A stretch of DNA of 64,000 bases, taken from assembly GCA_973895155.1 (NCBI GenBank), contig OZ316897.1, forward strand, positions 23,250,001-23,314,000, given 5' to 3'. Both the position numbers and the translations under genes were made by a program. Below, piece after piece: positions 33,147 to 43,995 of the stretch. Position 1 is the first letter of the stretch; every line of letters begins with the position of its first letter. Below the pieces are notes generated by a model, which saw only the letters and a program-made list of their open reading frames with translations, made no database searches and was not told the DNA's origin. The DNA comes from Marsupella aquatica (lineage: Eukaryota > Marchantiophyta).

Positions 33147-34305
33147 ATGAATACGGTCAGTATGCAGATTTTCTTTGTGGTTGGCCACTTGTGTTTTTTG
33201 GATGGAGACAATCTCTATCCAAACTTCAAATGTGGTTTTCTCTCTAAGATTGGTATTTGTTGCACTTGCAGAACCAAGACCTTCCATCAAGCGCAAATTG
33301 CTGATTTTGGATCTTAACAAAATACTTTGGGATTCGGTTGAATTCCAAAGCAAGGGCAAATCCAGAAATGTTGTGACCCCAAGTGGAGTGCATTGGGATA
33401 GAAAAAATGGAATTAGTCGCATGTATACAGAAAGGCCAGGGCTCCATGAGTTTCTAAAGTTGGTTTTTGACCAATTTGATGTTGCGATTTGGACATGTGC
33501 TGGGGTACAGCGAACAGTGAAAATGTTGAACATGATGTTCATCGTTGAAGAGCGGTTGAAACTTAAGTTTGTATTCACACACGTGGAAGCCTTTGACACA
33601 GGCATTCAAAGGCGTGACATTACAAACGGAAAGGCAAATGTGCTACTGAAGGATTTTCGGGTGGTATGGAGTGGATTTGGAAATCTATATGATGAAACCA
33701 ACACCCTCCTTGTGGATGACTCCCCCCTTAAGGCATTTGCCAACCCAAGATTCACCGGACTATTTCCAGTGCCCTACACGCATGCCAATCGTGGAGATAA
33801 TTTTCTTCTAAAAATTCTTTGGCCTTGTCTTGAGAAACTATCACATGCAAGTGACATTAGATGTTATCTTCTTCTGAACTCTCCACTGTGGTCTCTATTG
33901 AACATAAAGAGAGACAAGGTAAAAAATGAAATTACTTATGATCAACTTAGTAAGAGATGTGCAACAAAAATTTGGAAGTCACAGTTTACGCATAGTGTGT
34001 TGGACCTCAATAGCAATGAGATTCCTTGGAATGTGAAGCATCGTATATGTAGTTTACGTACTGAGGCAGAACTTGACGATGCACTTGTCACCTCACTTGC
34101 TAAAGCATTTGTAGGATGAGACTATTCAGGTCCGTATAGAGAAAATCCCAGACACTTTTTGCGGGAGATTATAGCCATTAGGAACAACACCACCAAGTTT
34201 CAGCTCCCTGAAGATAAAGGGACTTGCAACTGTGACAATAGGGTAGATAGTAAAGGAGACAGGGGCACGTGCTCAAATACACATTGTAAGGAGCACTTTG
34301 TTTAG
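33147..34305 (+). pseudogene. FCP1-like (HAD-superfamily) phosphatase-like gene
   Basis: Proposed micro-exon 33147-33159 (ATG), intron 33160-33271 (GTATGC ... CTTGCAG) holding one palindromic motif at about 33198-33222, and main exon 33272-34305. The join is in phase. The protein shows the FCP1/HAD layout: LLILDLNKILWD (motif I; the usual DxD is DLN, keeping the first Asp but with Asn in place of the second), ERPGLHEFLKLVFDQFDVAIWTC (motif II region), a lysine region (KANVLLKDFRVVW) and NTLLVDDSPLKAFANP (motif III). It resembles plant uncharacterised FCP1-homology proteins. An in-frame TGA at 34117-34119 is followed by 62 codons in the same frame that look coding, with a Cys-rich tail (CNCDNRVDSKGDRGTC). 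It follows the methyltransferase-like gene by about 130 bp in the same orientation, inside the same unit. Catalysis is doubtful because of the Asn and the stop. Confidence 0.65.
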
Positions 34306-34574
34306 AGATCTGACTCATGTTAAGCCCCTTAGATAGAAGAAATACATTGTAAATTTGGAGATAATTGTATATTATTTTATAATCTATTTGGAGTTATGTC
34401 ATGATTTTGTTCACACATATTAAAGGGCTTCTTTGTGCTGAAATGTTTTCATAAGTATGATCTCTATCCTACTATTCTTTGTGAATTAATAACTAATGAT
34501 CTCTATCCTATTATTCTTTGTGAATTAATAAATAATATAATATATATTATTTATTAATATAATACTAATATGAT
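34306..34574. other. 3' flank of the FCP1-like gene
   Basis: AT-rich. Two ATGATCTCTATCCTA.TATTCTTTGTGAATTAATAA half-motif units lie at about 34457-34530. They are the last traces of the palindromic motif before the right end. Confidence 0.5.
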
Positions 34575-34675
34575 TTGGCCTATAAAGTGTACATTTAGGG
34601 ATCAAAAAGTGTACATTTGGGTTTCTTAAAGTGTACATTTGGGGACATGAAAGTGTACATTTCAAGACTGATTTG
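34575..34675 (+). repeat. GTGTACATTTGG subterminal array, right
   Basis: Four copies of AAAGTGTACATTT(G/A)GG at about 23-28-bp spacing. They have the same orientation as the left array and lie just inside the right 20-bp inverted repeat at 34688-34707. Confidence 0.75.
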
Positions 34676-34762
34676 TGAACAAAAGAAAATACACTTTTAA
34701 TGAATAGACTGAACTCTGTATTGTACCCTAACCCTAAATTGTATCTCACTAATTTGGAGAGT

Positions 34763-34948
34763 TTCTCAGACTAGCGAGATCACTAGCATAATACTGACAT
34801 CATTTTGATCATTACAACTTCAACCACACAAAAACTAGTCTCCAAGTTTAATTTGTTACGGGTTAAGTCTAGAACATGTAGTCAACAGAGGAGGATTGTA
34901 ACCCCTCTACTAAACCCATTTACCATCCTAGATCTTGAAGGTCTTGTG
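34763..34948 (+). repeat. Outer direct repeat, right copy
   Basis: Diverged direct copy of 12114-12300, about 55 bp outside the right inverted repeat. Shared blocks include ATAATACTGA.ATCATTT, ACTTCAACCA and GTCAACAGAGGA. Confidence 0.75.
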
Positions 34949-35628
34949 TCAAGTTTGAAAATTGAATCCCGTTTGGAGAATTCCGAAGACTAGCGAGATA
35001 TTAGGGAGAATCACCTCGCTAACATTAGGGAGATTCACTCAGGTTCTTAAAGATTACAGAAGAAGGAACCAGTTGAACTAGAACTAGTCCTATAAGGTAT
35101 GGTCTAAATTGCCCCGGCTAGATCCCCTCCTGGCGCATAGAGATGAGAACACCAGCTCGATTGAAGTTACTCTATGAGGAGAAGACAATTGCAAAAGACT
35201 CCTGCTCTGAGGAGACGATGAGTGTGAAAGAACGATCAAACTGTTAGGAATGGAGATGAGCCCAAAGGTCCAAATGAGATATAGTGGATTTTGGGAGCCT
35301 CAGATCCTACAAAACGGTTTTGGGTTCCAATCCTTTCACGCTTGAATGATGCAGAAGGGTGCATTGGATTCTATCGTGACATGAGCTCTCATATTGCTGG
35401 CGCTGAAACCATTTGTTTTTGTGCTTTCTCATGAGTGCATTTTCATGTGGGTCAAGTCCGCACAAAGTATTTTGTGCAAGAATCACATATACAATTATGG
35501 CTAGCAATTTTGCTAGCCTGATGTATGTTGGAATTCTATAATGTTCAATTATGAGGCCGTGCACTCACCTTCATGATTGGGGAATACGTATTATGTACCA
35601 ATAGCCCCATGCCCGTGTGTTGCACAAA
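34949..35628. other. Intergenic DNA, nothing recognised
   Basis: No convincing coding frame, RNA gene or repeat is visible. It separates the 22-kb unit from the GAGGGCAAGATG minisatellite. Confidence 0.4.
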
Positions 35629-35740
35629 AGATGTTGAGTGAGGTCAAGATGTTGAGGTGAGGGCAAGATTTTGAGTGTCTGAGGGCAAGATGTCAAGGTG
35701 AGGGCAAGATTCCGAGTGAGGACTTAATGTCGAGGTGAAT
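35629..35740 (+). repeat. GAGGGCAAGATG minisatellite, left fragment
   Basis: About six units of the GTGAGGGCAAGATGTTGAG type. The left edge of element D interrupts the array, which resumes at 53124. Confidence 0.8.
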
Positions 35741-36499
35741 TGTGGTGGGTACCCCGTCACGGGAAGTCACACATAACTGGTCACGGAGGCCTATGCATTG
35801 TTAATAACCATTGTAAATAAGCTGTTTTTTTAATTTTCGAGTTAATTCCATCCTTTCAAGTTGGTGCTGCCGGGAGGACTTTACTTTATTTTGTTTTCTT
35901 CTCAGAATTGTTCTAAACGGTCACGGCAACCTAGGGAGGGAACTCAGTCTAGTGTTTGCTTAGGGAAGTTAGCTCATAGCCAGAAGAGGGAATCAAGCCA
36001 GAGTAGTGAGGTAGAGGTGTAACACTTGCCCCAGTGAGGCAGTAGTTGGGCAGACGGCAAGAGGCTGGGTTGTCCTTGTTACGACGTTTTGCCAAAAGAT
36101 ATGGATTTGGTTTGATTCCTCAAGTTTTGGTGTGGCGTTATTTTTTCGAGTTCACGATTGTGTTCTTTCCCCAAGAAGTGTCTAAAGAATACTTGCACGG
36201 ATTGGTCGACCATGTGAGTAGGGGGGGTGGTGACAGCACTCCACCAGCGACCAGTAGGAGTGTGTGTGTGGCATAGTCCATGGGACTTGATCAAAAGCAG
36301 CGGGACTAGTCGGTAGACTTGATCAAAAACTACATTTTTGGGAGCGAAAATAAACATACTCATCCTACATGCAATAGAATCCTAATAACGTCCCTCCAAG
36401 TTCTCGTCATACGATAACAAATGATTTTAGTAGGAGTAAATACATATTTGTTGTGTAAATCGTTTGATAAGCAGGTGACATAAGTATGATCCTTGTTTT

Positions 36500-36516
36500 T
36501 GGCGCCGTTGCCGGGG
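36500..36516 (+). other. Primer-binding site complementary to tRNA-Asp 3' end
   Basis: TGGCGCCGTTGCCGGGG matches the complement of a plant tRNA-Asp 3' end, as is common in plant Ty3/Gypsy elements. It lies 19 bp after the GGTGACA that would end the 5' LTR. Confidence 0.8.
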
Positions 36517-36717
36517 AACCTTCTCCTTGTTTGGTTGCAGGAGGAGGGGAGCTACGTCTATTTGGAGCTCAAGCGTGTCAACTTGCAACGGTTGATACGT
36601 GAGAAAAAGTTACTCTGTTATTTTACGTCAACCACAACGCAACTTGCGACGGTTGATGTTTGAGGAAGATTTTTTGGTGATTTTTTTTCGTGAGCTTGGC
36701 ATGCAGGTCTCAATGGG

Positions 36718-38637
36718 ATGCCGAGAGGAAGAAGGGGAGGGAGAGCAAGCCCCCAACACTCACGTACGCCTGAGCTAGACCGAGTGCCCTCTTGGGTTGC
36801 TGCCGAAGAACAATTACGGCTTGCAGAAGAGAGGAGGTTGCCACGGGAGCTAGAAGAACAAGTTGGTGTGCCGCAAGAAGGGTTTCAACACAACGAGGCC
36901 ATACGTCCAGACGAAGAGCCAGACGTAGATCACGTGCTAGAAGAAGGGGAGCCCTTTGTATTGGTGCAGTCTGAGTTACGGCCAAATCTGATCCCAGAGC
37001 TCACTGCATTGCCACAAATCATCTCACACCTATCAGCATTGCCGTTACCGGTGGCCCAACGTATGCCATTACCGCTTGTGTTGATACGGGGACCAGTTGC
37101 ACCAATGGCAGTTGCTCAACGTACCCGTGTTCAGTACGTACCCTTCAAGGGAAGACCAAAAGATGATCCAGACGAATGGATTGAAGAGTTCAAAGGGATC
37201 ACAGAAGCCAATGGAGAATCTGCCCACAAGCTCACTATCATTCCCGGAATGATGAGGGGGGAGGCAGGCCCATGGTTCATCTCGTTGCTACCCAACGTGA
37301 AAGCTGATTGGGCCTTGTTCAAGCAAGCATTCTTGAAGGAGTTCCGATCTATTGGAGTGGAAGCCACATCCCTGTTGAAGGTGGGTCAACTTAGGATGAA
37401 GAAGAAAGAGTCGCTACGGAGGTTCTTGCAAAGATTCTAGAAGTTGGTACGGCGGATACAAGCCCGTACCGATGATGCTATGCGACAAGCGTGGTTTGTA
37501 GCTGCCCTACCAAGCAAGATGGGGTTCTTTGTACGACAGGCCAAGCCAACCACATTGGCTGAGGCTATTGCAGCAGCGGAGTCATACACTGCCGCCGATG
37601 CCACGAGCAAGCGCTGCCGAAGAAAGAAGTTGAAACCTGTTGACAGTTCCTCTAGTGAGGAATCAAGTGAATCTGAGTCGGATGGTAGTGATGAATCTGA
37701 GGACTCTGAGAGCACTACAGAGTCAGACACTATGGAGTCAAAAGCTGAGAAGCAAAAGAAGAGGAAGAAGTTGTCCAAGAAGGCCAAGAAGTCGTCTCAT
37801 CGAGAAGTGGTGCTACCCACGGTGGCAGTAACACCATTGTCTATGGCAAGACGACTCAAGGAGCAAGAGGCCAGGTACAATGAGTTGACAGAGCAAATAA
37901 AAGCATTGAAGGTGCACTTTGCAGGTCTCAAGCCAGAGAGGAGAAAGGTTCCAGTGGAGAGAGCCAACGTGTGGTGCACCAAGTGCATGAAGTTTGGTCA
38001 TGCCCCGAAGGAGTGTCCAACGGGAGAACCAACCAAGGTTTTTCAAGTACGGGAGGATGACGTTGAGGGAGCAAGCTACTCAAACCCTTCTTATGCAGCG
38101 GAAGGACCAGTAGAGTACTTCATGGAGGAGCCACCAGAGGCCAACGTATATAGTGTACAACCTCTCAACCCGGGACCAAGGAGCATTCATGGGATCTCAA
38201 CTAACGCTGGAGCACCCCCATATGCTAACTATTCCAACGCTACTCCCGGGAATAAGCCATCATATCCGGGGGTAAGAAAGATCCCTATTTGTTACAATTG
38301 TAGAGTGGCTGGCCACTACGCTAACGTGTGCCCGGAGCCCACACGTCAAGGGAACGGAGATTTTTCCCGGTTGTGTCAATTGTGCAAGGGGGAGGGACAT
38401 CTTGCACCACACTGTCCAACCTTGGGATTCATTTGGTTGCCGTGGAGGTTAGTTGATATACCAGATAAAGATCTGTTAGACTTTGTCGGATGCTGGGAGG
38501 CTTCTTCCAACACGACGCTGATGTATGGGAGGGTTGTAGAGCTAACACCAGCGCTAATCAAAGCTTTCTTTGCTTTACCACAAAGAAACAAGACCAAGGT
38601 GGAGCAGAGGAAGACGTTACCGGATAATCAGTTTTGA
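36718..38637 (+). pseudogene. Element D gag: Retrotrans_gag domain, three CCHC knuckles, fused mobile-domain start
   Basis: A gag polyprotein that would form the particle core and bind the element RNA. The N-terminus is basic. A Retrotrans_gag-like domain follows (about residues 135-300: YVPFKGRPKDDPDEWIEEF, GPWFISLLP, FKQAFLKEF), then an acidic Ser/Glu/Asp stretch with a KKRKK signal. Three zinc knuckles of CX2CX4HX4C form come next: CTKCMKFGHAPKEC, CYNCRVAGHYANVC and CQLCKGEGHLAPHC. Directly after the third, the same frame enters the module seen in element C (LPWRLVDIPDKDLLDFVG). In-frame TAG at 37438-37440 and TGA at 38635-38637 break it; at the second stop C has an Arg codon (SFPGP context). 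No protease or reverse transcriptase follows, so the element is non-autonomous. Confidence 0.8.
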
Positions 38638-40339
38638 TCATTTCCAGGGCCCTCCACTAAGAGCAAGTTTTTTATAAATCAATGTACTAATCCACATATG
38701 GGGCAGTTGATTGATTTTTTGAGAGGACGCTACACTACACATTGCCGAGAGCATAAATTGGCAAGGCCCAAGTGTTTTTAGTCGAGAATGTTGACTCAAG
38801 CCTTTATTACAATGGCTATCTGTTAATGCAGTTGAAAAAGGCATTAAATGAGGAGAAGCAGAGCATTGGGAGGGAGCGGTATCTAGACTAGGGTACCATT
38901 TGCAATTACTTTGTCGTTATGCCAAGAGCTAGTCTTTTGCACTAGTCTTGCCTCTATAGGAGCGGCTGCCAATTGTAGTGCCAATAATTGAGGAAGAGGA
39001 CAAAGAACCCGTGCACAGACGGAGGCAAGAGAAAAAGCCGGCAACACTGGGAAGGGAGAATTCCCCTATAACGGAGCCAGAGGTGGTAACACTAGATGTG
39101 GTGAGGAATCCGTTGTGACGGCCTACTCAAAATAACCCATAAGCAGGCATTTACCTGGTTGAGAGGAAGATGACTGCCCAAGAAAGAAAGAAGCGTGACG
39201 AGCAGATGGATTCAGAGTCAGAAGATGGAAGCCGAGGCCAAAGCCAGGAGAGGCCGGTACTTAGAGCTTCTGGTTGGGTTCAAGTAGAAGAACCTATGGA
39301 GGACAGTCAGCCACCGACAACCAAGCAATACTCGAAGGAGGAGATTGGGGGCTTTGCAGAGGCAGCATGCATACACATTAGTTAGGTTAATGTGGAGGAC
39401 TACGATGAAGAATATGTTGATCATGGGGAGAGGCCGGTGCCAGGCGTTAGGACGCTGGGAAGATTTTGTACAAGACTTCCATCGGTCTTTTATGGCAGGC
39501 CAGAAGACCAGAAAACCCCAAAGTCTCCTCCACCGGATGTGACACCAAGGGAGTTTGATAGAATGAAGGAGGCCAAGGCAGGACTTTAGGAGAAACTCAA
39601 GGAGTGGGAGGCCCAGAATGAAATGCACGAACGGCAACTACTAGGAGGAGATTGGCCAAAGGAAATAAAACGGCTTAGTGAGAAACAGGTCGAGCCTCTC
39701 ACTGACTTTGATCAGCTACGGGCGGAGGCTTGGGAGAGATGACCTCAATGGCAGATGCCAATATCACTTGGGAGGTCAATTACGCAAGAGATCGGGCTAA
39801 GGAATATGGAGACATGTGTGGACTCTTAGCCTTGGAAATTTTTGGCAATGAGTTAGAATCCGGGCCATTTCTTAGAAAAGAAATGGCTGATCAAACGAGG
39901 TTGGAGGAGGCAATGACGTTGGAGCGACTGAAGAAAGAGGAAGTAATTGATTGGCTTTGCAGGATGGAAGCCAAAGCTGCTAAGACAAGGGTTGATTAGC
40001 AAGTTCAGCAAGATCTGTTGGCTAAACAACAAGAGTTGGAGGTTGCAAACGACCAATTGGAAAGTTACCAATTGGACAACCAGCGGATCAAGGAAAAATT
40101 GACCAAGGTACAAGTGGAGTTAGCCGATACAAAGGAAGAAGTACAGGGCCTTAATCGGCAAGTTGGATCAAAGGCTAAGGAGCAGCTCACTCAGAGTGAT
40201 AAAGCCTTGGCAGAATCCTAGCGGAAGCAGGACAAGCTACTCAACCGGCTGGAGGCCATGCATGAAAAGCATGAGGAGGCAACTTGTACAGCTGCCAATG
40301 ACCACCTCAACCGAGTACAACAAATATGGAAGGAGCAAG
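38638..40339 (+). pseudogene. Element D mobile-domain and coiled-coil region, 5' part, decayed
   Basis: Homologous in order to the element C1 protein: SFPGPSTKSKFF, NPHMGQLIDFLR, then VPGVRTLGRFCTRLP, SPPPDVTPREFD, LLGGDWPKEIKRLSEK, GDMCGLLALEIFG and coiled coil (LEVANDQLESYQLDNQRIKE). Many stops and frameshifts (for example TAG at about 38779, 39383 and 39587) scatter it over three frames. Element B interrupts the coiled coil at 40339, and it resumes at 51433. Confidence 0.7.
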
Positions 40340-41534
40340 TGTGACGCCGCCAGCACGGCGGTTAATGATTGATTCGGCCTAGCCCGTGCTTAGCATGCAC
40401 ATTAAGGGCACCGTAGGCCGTAGTTATTAGCATAATGACACTAAGTAGGTAGTACTTATGACTAGGGAATCATTAGTTAATAAGGGGTATTTACATTCGG
40501 GGTGGCAGTAGAGCGCCATTCGTACTCCCAGGTTACGAGCGTGTAAGGAGACCCTTTGGGTCCATATAACAAATTCTTGGAGGCGGCTGCTGACACGCTC
40601 CAAACCGGACCCACGAGTGGCCAGTACACTGAGCGTGAAAAGCTTGGCCTATAGGAAGGGAGGGAGGGGTCAGTCAAACAATGAGCTCTCAGAGTATAAA
40701 AGGAGGGCCATTCTCTCGCATTACACCCACACTCCATTCCGCGCACCAGCTTTGATCTCAGCCACTTTGTCCCTCCTTAGTTGCCCACTGTCACTCTTGG
40801 ATGTCTGTCACAAGATTGTCCAGTTTGGCCCTTCAAGTTTGGCTGCAATTCCTATCCGTGGGAAGTCACTTAGCCAAGTCCTTAGCCAAAGTCAACCCGT
40901 GCCAATACGAGACCGAACAAGCTTATGAGAGAGCCATCCGCTTAGCCGATTGTAATCACTATAACGACAACTTTGACCTCCCTTTTCAGAGTGAGCTTTG
41001 CCGAGTCGACAAAATCACCGAGTACTTCTTCATCGACAAGAAGTACGTCCGGTTCTGGAAAGCGCTTCTTTGGCCTCCGGACAAGGTTTACCATCTCTCG
41101 GGCACGATAGACTTGCAGCCGCACCACTACGACCATATCCCCGCCCGGGTTCAAGCCTTGATAGACTGTCGGTTTGGCCCTACCCAAACAAGCAAGACTC
41201 CTATCTTAACGTCACTCAACTTCCCCACGGACTTCTTGAATCTAATGGCGCCTCCTCCATCTACAATTGGCGCCAACTCATCCGTGTCCGCGCCAACACC
41301 GCCTCGGCCTCAGCCAAGCCGATCTCCACCACCGGTCGCACCACCTCTCCAAGTGCGATCCATGGTAAATGCGGTAAATATTAGCTCCAAAGATGAGGAG
41401 ACTCACCCTCCCCTAAACCGACGGCCGCAGGGTACAAATCAGCATGCGCCAAGCAACCTGACGCCACTCCAGCAAGCCCGAGGGGATAACACGGTGACTT
41501 TAGCGGCCCTGGCACCAATAATCACAGCGGTGGC

Positions 41535-43995
41535 TGTCACGCGATTGACATGGGTCTTAACACCAAAAATGTCACTATGGGTGCCAAAACCATCTCTTTA
41601 TACCTGAGGATCACGAAGGGATGTTGTGAAGGCCGGTGAACACCAATTTACGCCCTTAACACCAGACTATCATAGCAAGACTCTATCACACATCACCCAA
41701 GCTCAATCCCAAGGAACCAAGGTTGGGGATCAGATCCGTGCTCATGATAGTTCTGGTGATAAGGGGTCTTCATATCGGGCCCGTACACACAGGGCCTAGC
41801 GCTACGGTGCGCATAGGTCTATACGTATGCTTACTGTCATAGGTATGTTTCTATTCCGCCGCCGGAATGTACCCATAAACCAGTGACTCCTGACTGATTC
41901 CCGGCTTAGGGACTTCTAAGCCATTGCCCCACCACTCTGCCATTCCACTCTCAGCAATCAAAGCTATGACATCCTCACCCAGCCCGCTTTAATGCACCCT
42001 GTACACCTCTCAGTGGCGCTGCTAGTCCCATCATACACTGAGATTGCCTCACACACACACACATCCATGAGAGAAATGAGGCCTGAGAGGAAAAATCAAT
42101 TAGATTCAAAGATGTGCACAATAGTTCACTGAGAACACTTGATCCGAACACTAGGGCCGAAGGCTGTCTCCTCCAGATTGTGACGTGCTTGCCCCGCAAG
42201 CCCCGTGCTTGCCATGCAAGCTCAATCCTGAACCTGAGCCCGGCTCACTCCAGATTGCGACGGCAGATTGGACTCAAACCAATCCCGTACTTGCCTTGCA
42301 AACTCAATCCTGAACTCAACCTCCTTCACTGCACTTCATTCTTGGGGGCACATATAGATCTCACACCTCCAATTCAGAACGTCAAGTTACGCATACATAG
42401 TTGACTCGACTTCAAAGCTGGTACCAGGCCTAACGACGATCTACCCCAGACTGCAATGAGGCCCGGCCTCACGCTTGCCCTGCAAGCTCCGCTCTGGCCA
42501 TAGATCCCTTAGTGCTCTCCACCAGACAAAGGCCGGGACTCCCCATGGATCACGTAGCCTTGCCAGACTGAACTGTAAATGCTCCTCCTGCTGCCCCTCA
42601 ATCAATGTCTCAGCCTCCCTAATGTGCTCACCACAAATCAAATTGACATCCTCCCCACAGTTTACAATCACCAATACATCACCTATCACCAAGGCTCTGT
42701 ATCGGGGGAAAAGAACCCAGTTGTGCTACCCACTAGAAAGAGCCACAATCCAGCTTGCAAACCTAGCAACCCGTTGCTGTGAAGCTTGGCTGATTACTCC
42801 CTGAGTAATAGCACAACCAAGCTCTCCCCAACACGCAGCGTCCAAGTCCAGCCTTGCTTGCACAGAGCTCCTCCCTACTGCTCAATCTAAGTGAGATCAC
42901 ACAATTGAAGTCCCCCCCTGCCTCTACCGGAGGGCTGCTCTATATACTTTCTCATTGAGCCCAAGTGGGTGGATGCTACGCTGCTGGAGCCCCATCCCAG
43001 CCCTAACAGAGCCGCCACTATCTCTAACTACTGAACCCTAACTTGCAACTTTATTTCTATCTCAAATTGGCTATGTACTTTGGATTTGGCCCTCCTCCAT
43101 GGTTTTCGCGAGCTTGCGCCTCCTCTCCCGACTTCTCTATTCAACCATTTTCTGCGTGGATAACAACGTTGGAAGCGGCTTGAGCTCCTCTTTCCAACGA
43201 GGTCAATTATAGCCGATTTGGTCAAATACACAGAGAGTTATGCCCCCGCAACCGAGAGGGGGTACTCACTGCTGCGCTAACCCGAGTTACATAGCTAACC
43301 CGAGTTCGGCTAACCTAGCTATCCTATCTAACCCGAGTAGAGATAACCCGTGGTCTTGGGTTAGGCCGCTACCCGCTATCCGCTAACCTAGCCTAAGCTG
43401 AGCCCGAACCCGAGCTTACCTATGCTAACCTGAGCCCGAGTTTAGGCTAACCCGAGTTCAGTCTAACCCGGGATCCGAACCCGGGTTAAGCCTAAGCTGA
43501 AGCTGTGCTGACCTGAGCTAAGCTGAAGCCGTTCTTACCTGAGCTAAGCTGAAGCCGTGCTTACCTGAGCTAAGCTAAAGCCGTGCTTACCTGAGCTAAG
43601 CTGAAGCCGTGCTCACATAAGCTAAGCCGTGGTCGAGCTTGGGTTAAGCCGAAACTGAAGCCGAACCCGCTAATTCCGGCCACAAGTTAACCCGTCACAC
43701 TAATCAGGCCGTATCTTCCTTAATACACCTCCGTTTCCCGAGTGTTTTATATCAATTTTACTCGCCTTGACCAGATCTTTCCAATGCTCTTTACAGATCC
43801 GGATTTGGTGACATATTGAAAGAGATATGGTCGCCGACCACCCGCGACATAGCTTTTATTTCCCTACTCTTAACGCCATGATTGCCCTTATTCTTGCCAT
43901 CTTGCTAATTGTTATGCGGTATCAATAGCTACTCCTTGCATACAGCAACCTAGTTAATCAGATCATAGAATAAGGACCATGTCATCGGCGTCACA
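41535..43995 (-). mobile_element. Element E: 2.46-kb non-autonomous insertion in B, target duplication GTGGC
   Basis: Exact GTGGC at 41530-41534 and 43996-44000, and removal restores the B reading frame (AVALPPPDRE). The ends are imperfect inverted repeats: TGTCACGCGATTGACATGG on the left and TGTGACGCCGATGACATGG when the right end is read inward. Read on the minus strand it starts TGTGACGCCG, like A and B, and carries the hairpin plus TTCCGGCGGCGGAA block (plus-strand 41840-41875). No convincing gene is seen. About 43260-43640 holds CTAACCCGAGTT-like and TGAGCTAAGCTGAAGCCG tandem repeats. Confidence 0.8.
43260..43640. repeat. CCGAGTT / GAGCTAAGCTGAAGCCG tandem repeats in element E
   Basis: Short CTAACCCGAG units followed by about four copies of a roughly 29-bp unit containing TTACCTGAGCTAAGCTGAAG. 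Non-coding. Confidence 0.7.

Larger units (their letters stand above)
12310..34707. mobile_element. 22-kb TIR-bounded element with DUF7869 transposase, ParB/DNA-MTase-like and FCP1-like genes
   Basis: A perfect 20-bp inverted repeat, CTATTCATTAAAAGTGTATT at 12310-12329 and its complement at 34688-34707, encloses the unit. Just inside both ends are arrays of GTGTACATTTGG. A near-palindromic motif of about 21 bp occurs in the central intergenic region, in introns and even in exons across the interval, and I see none outside it. Together these suggest a single mobile unit. Its genes are a DUF7869-like transposase (minus), a ParB/methyltransferase-like gene and an FCP1-like gene (plus). Element A (3995 bp plus a 5-bp duplication) and a LINE (about 4.3 kb) are later insertions, so the original length was about 14 kb. 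No clear target duplication flanks the inverted repeats, and outer direct repeats lie beyond them. The unit could therefore also be a rearranged block. Confidence 0.55.

Noticed and set aside
42114-43231. Short frames on both strands inside element E (for example minus 42441-42692 and 43028-43231)
   Set aside because: No recognisable domains, no consistent frame, and the element looks non-coding; at most old remnants.
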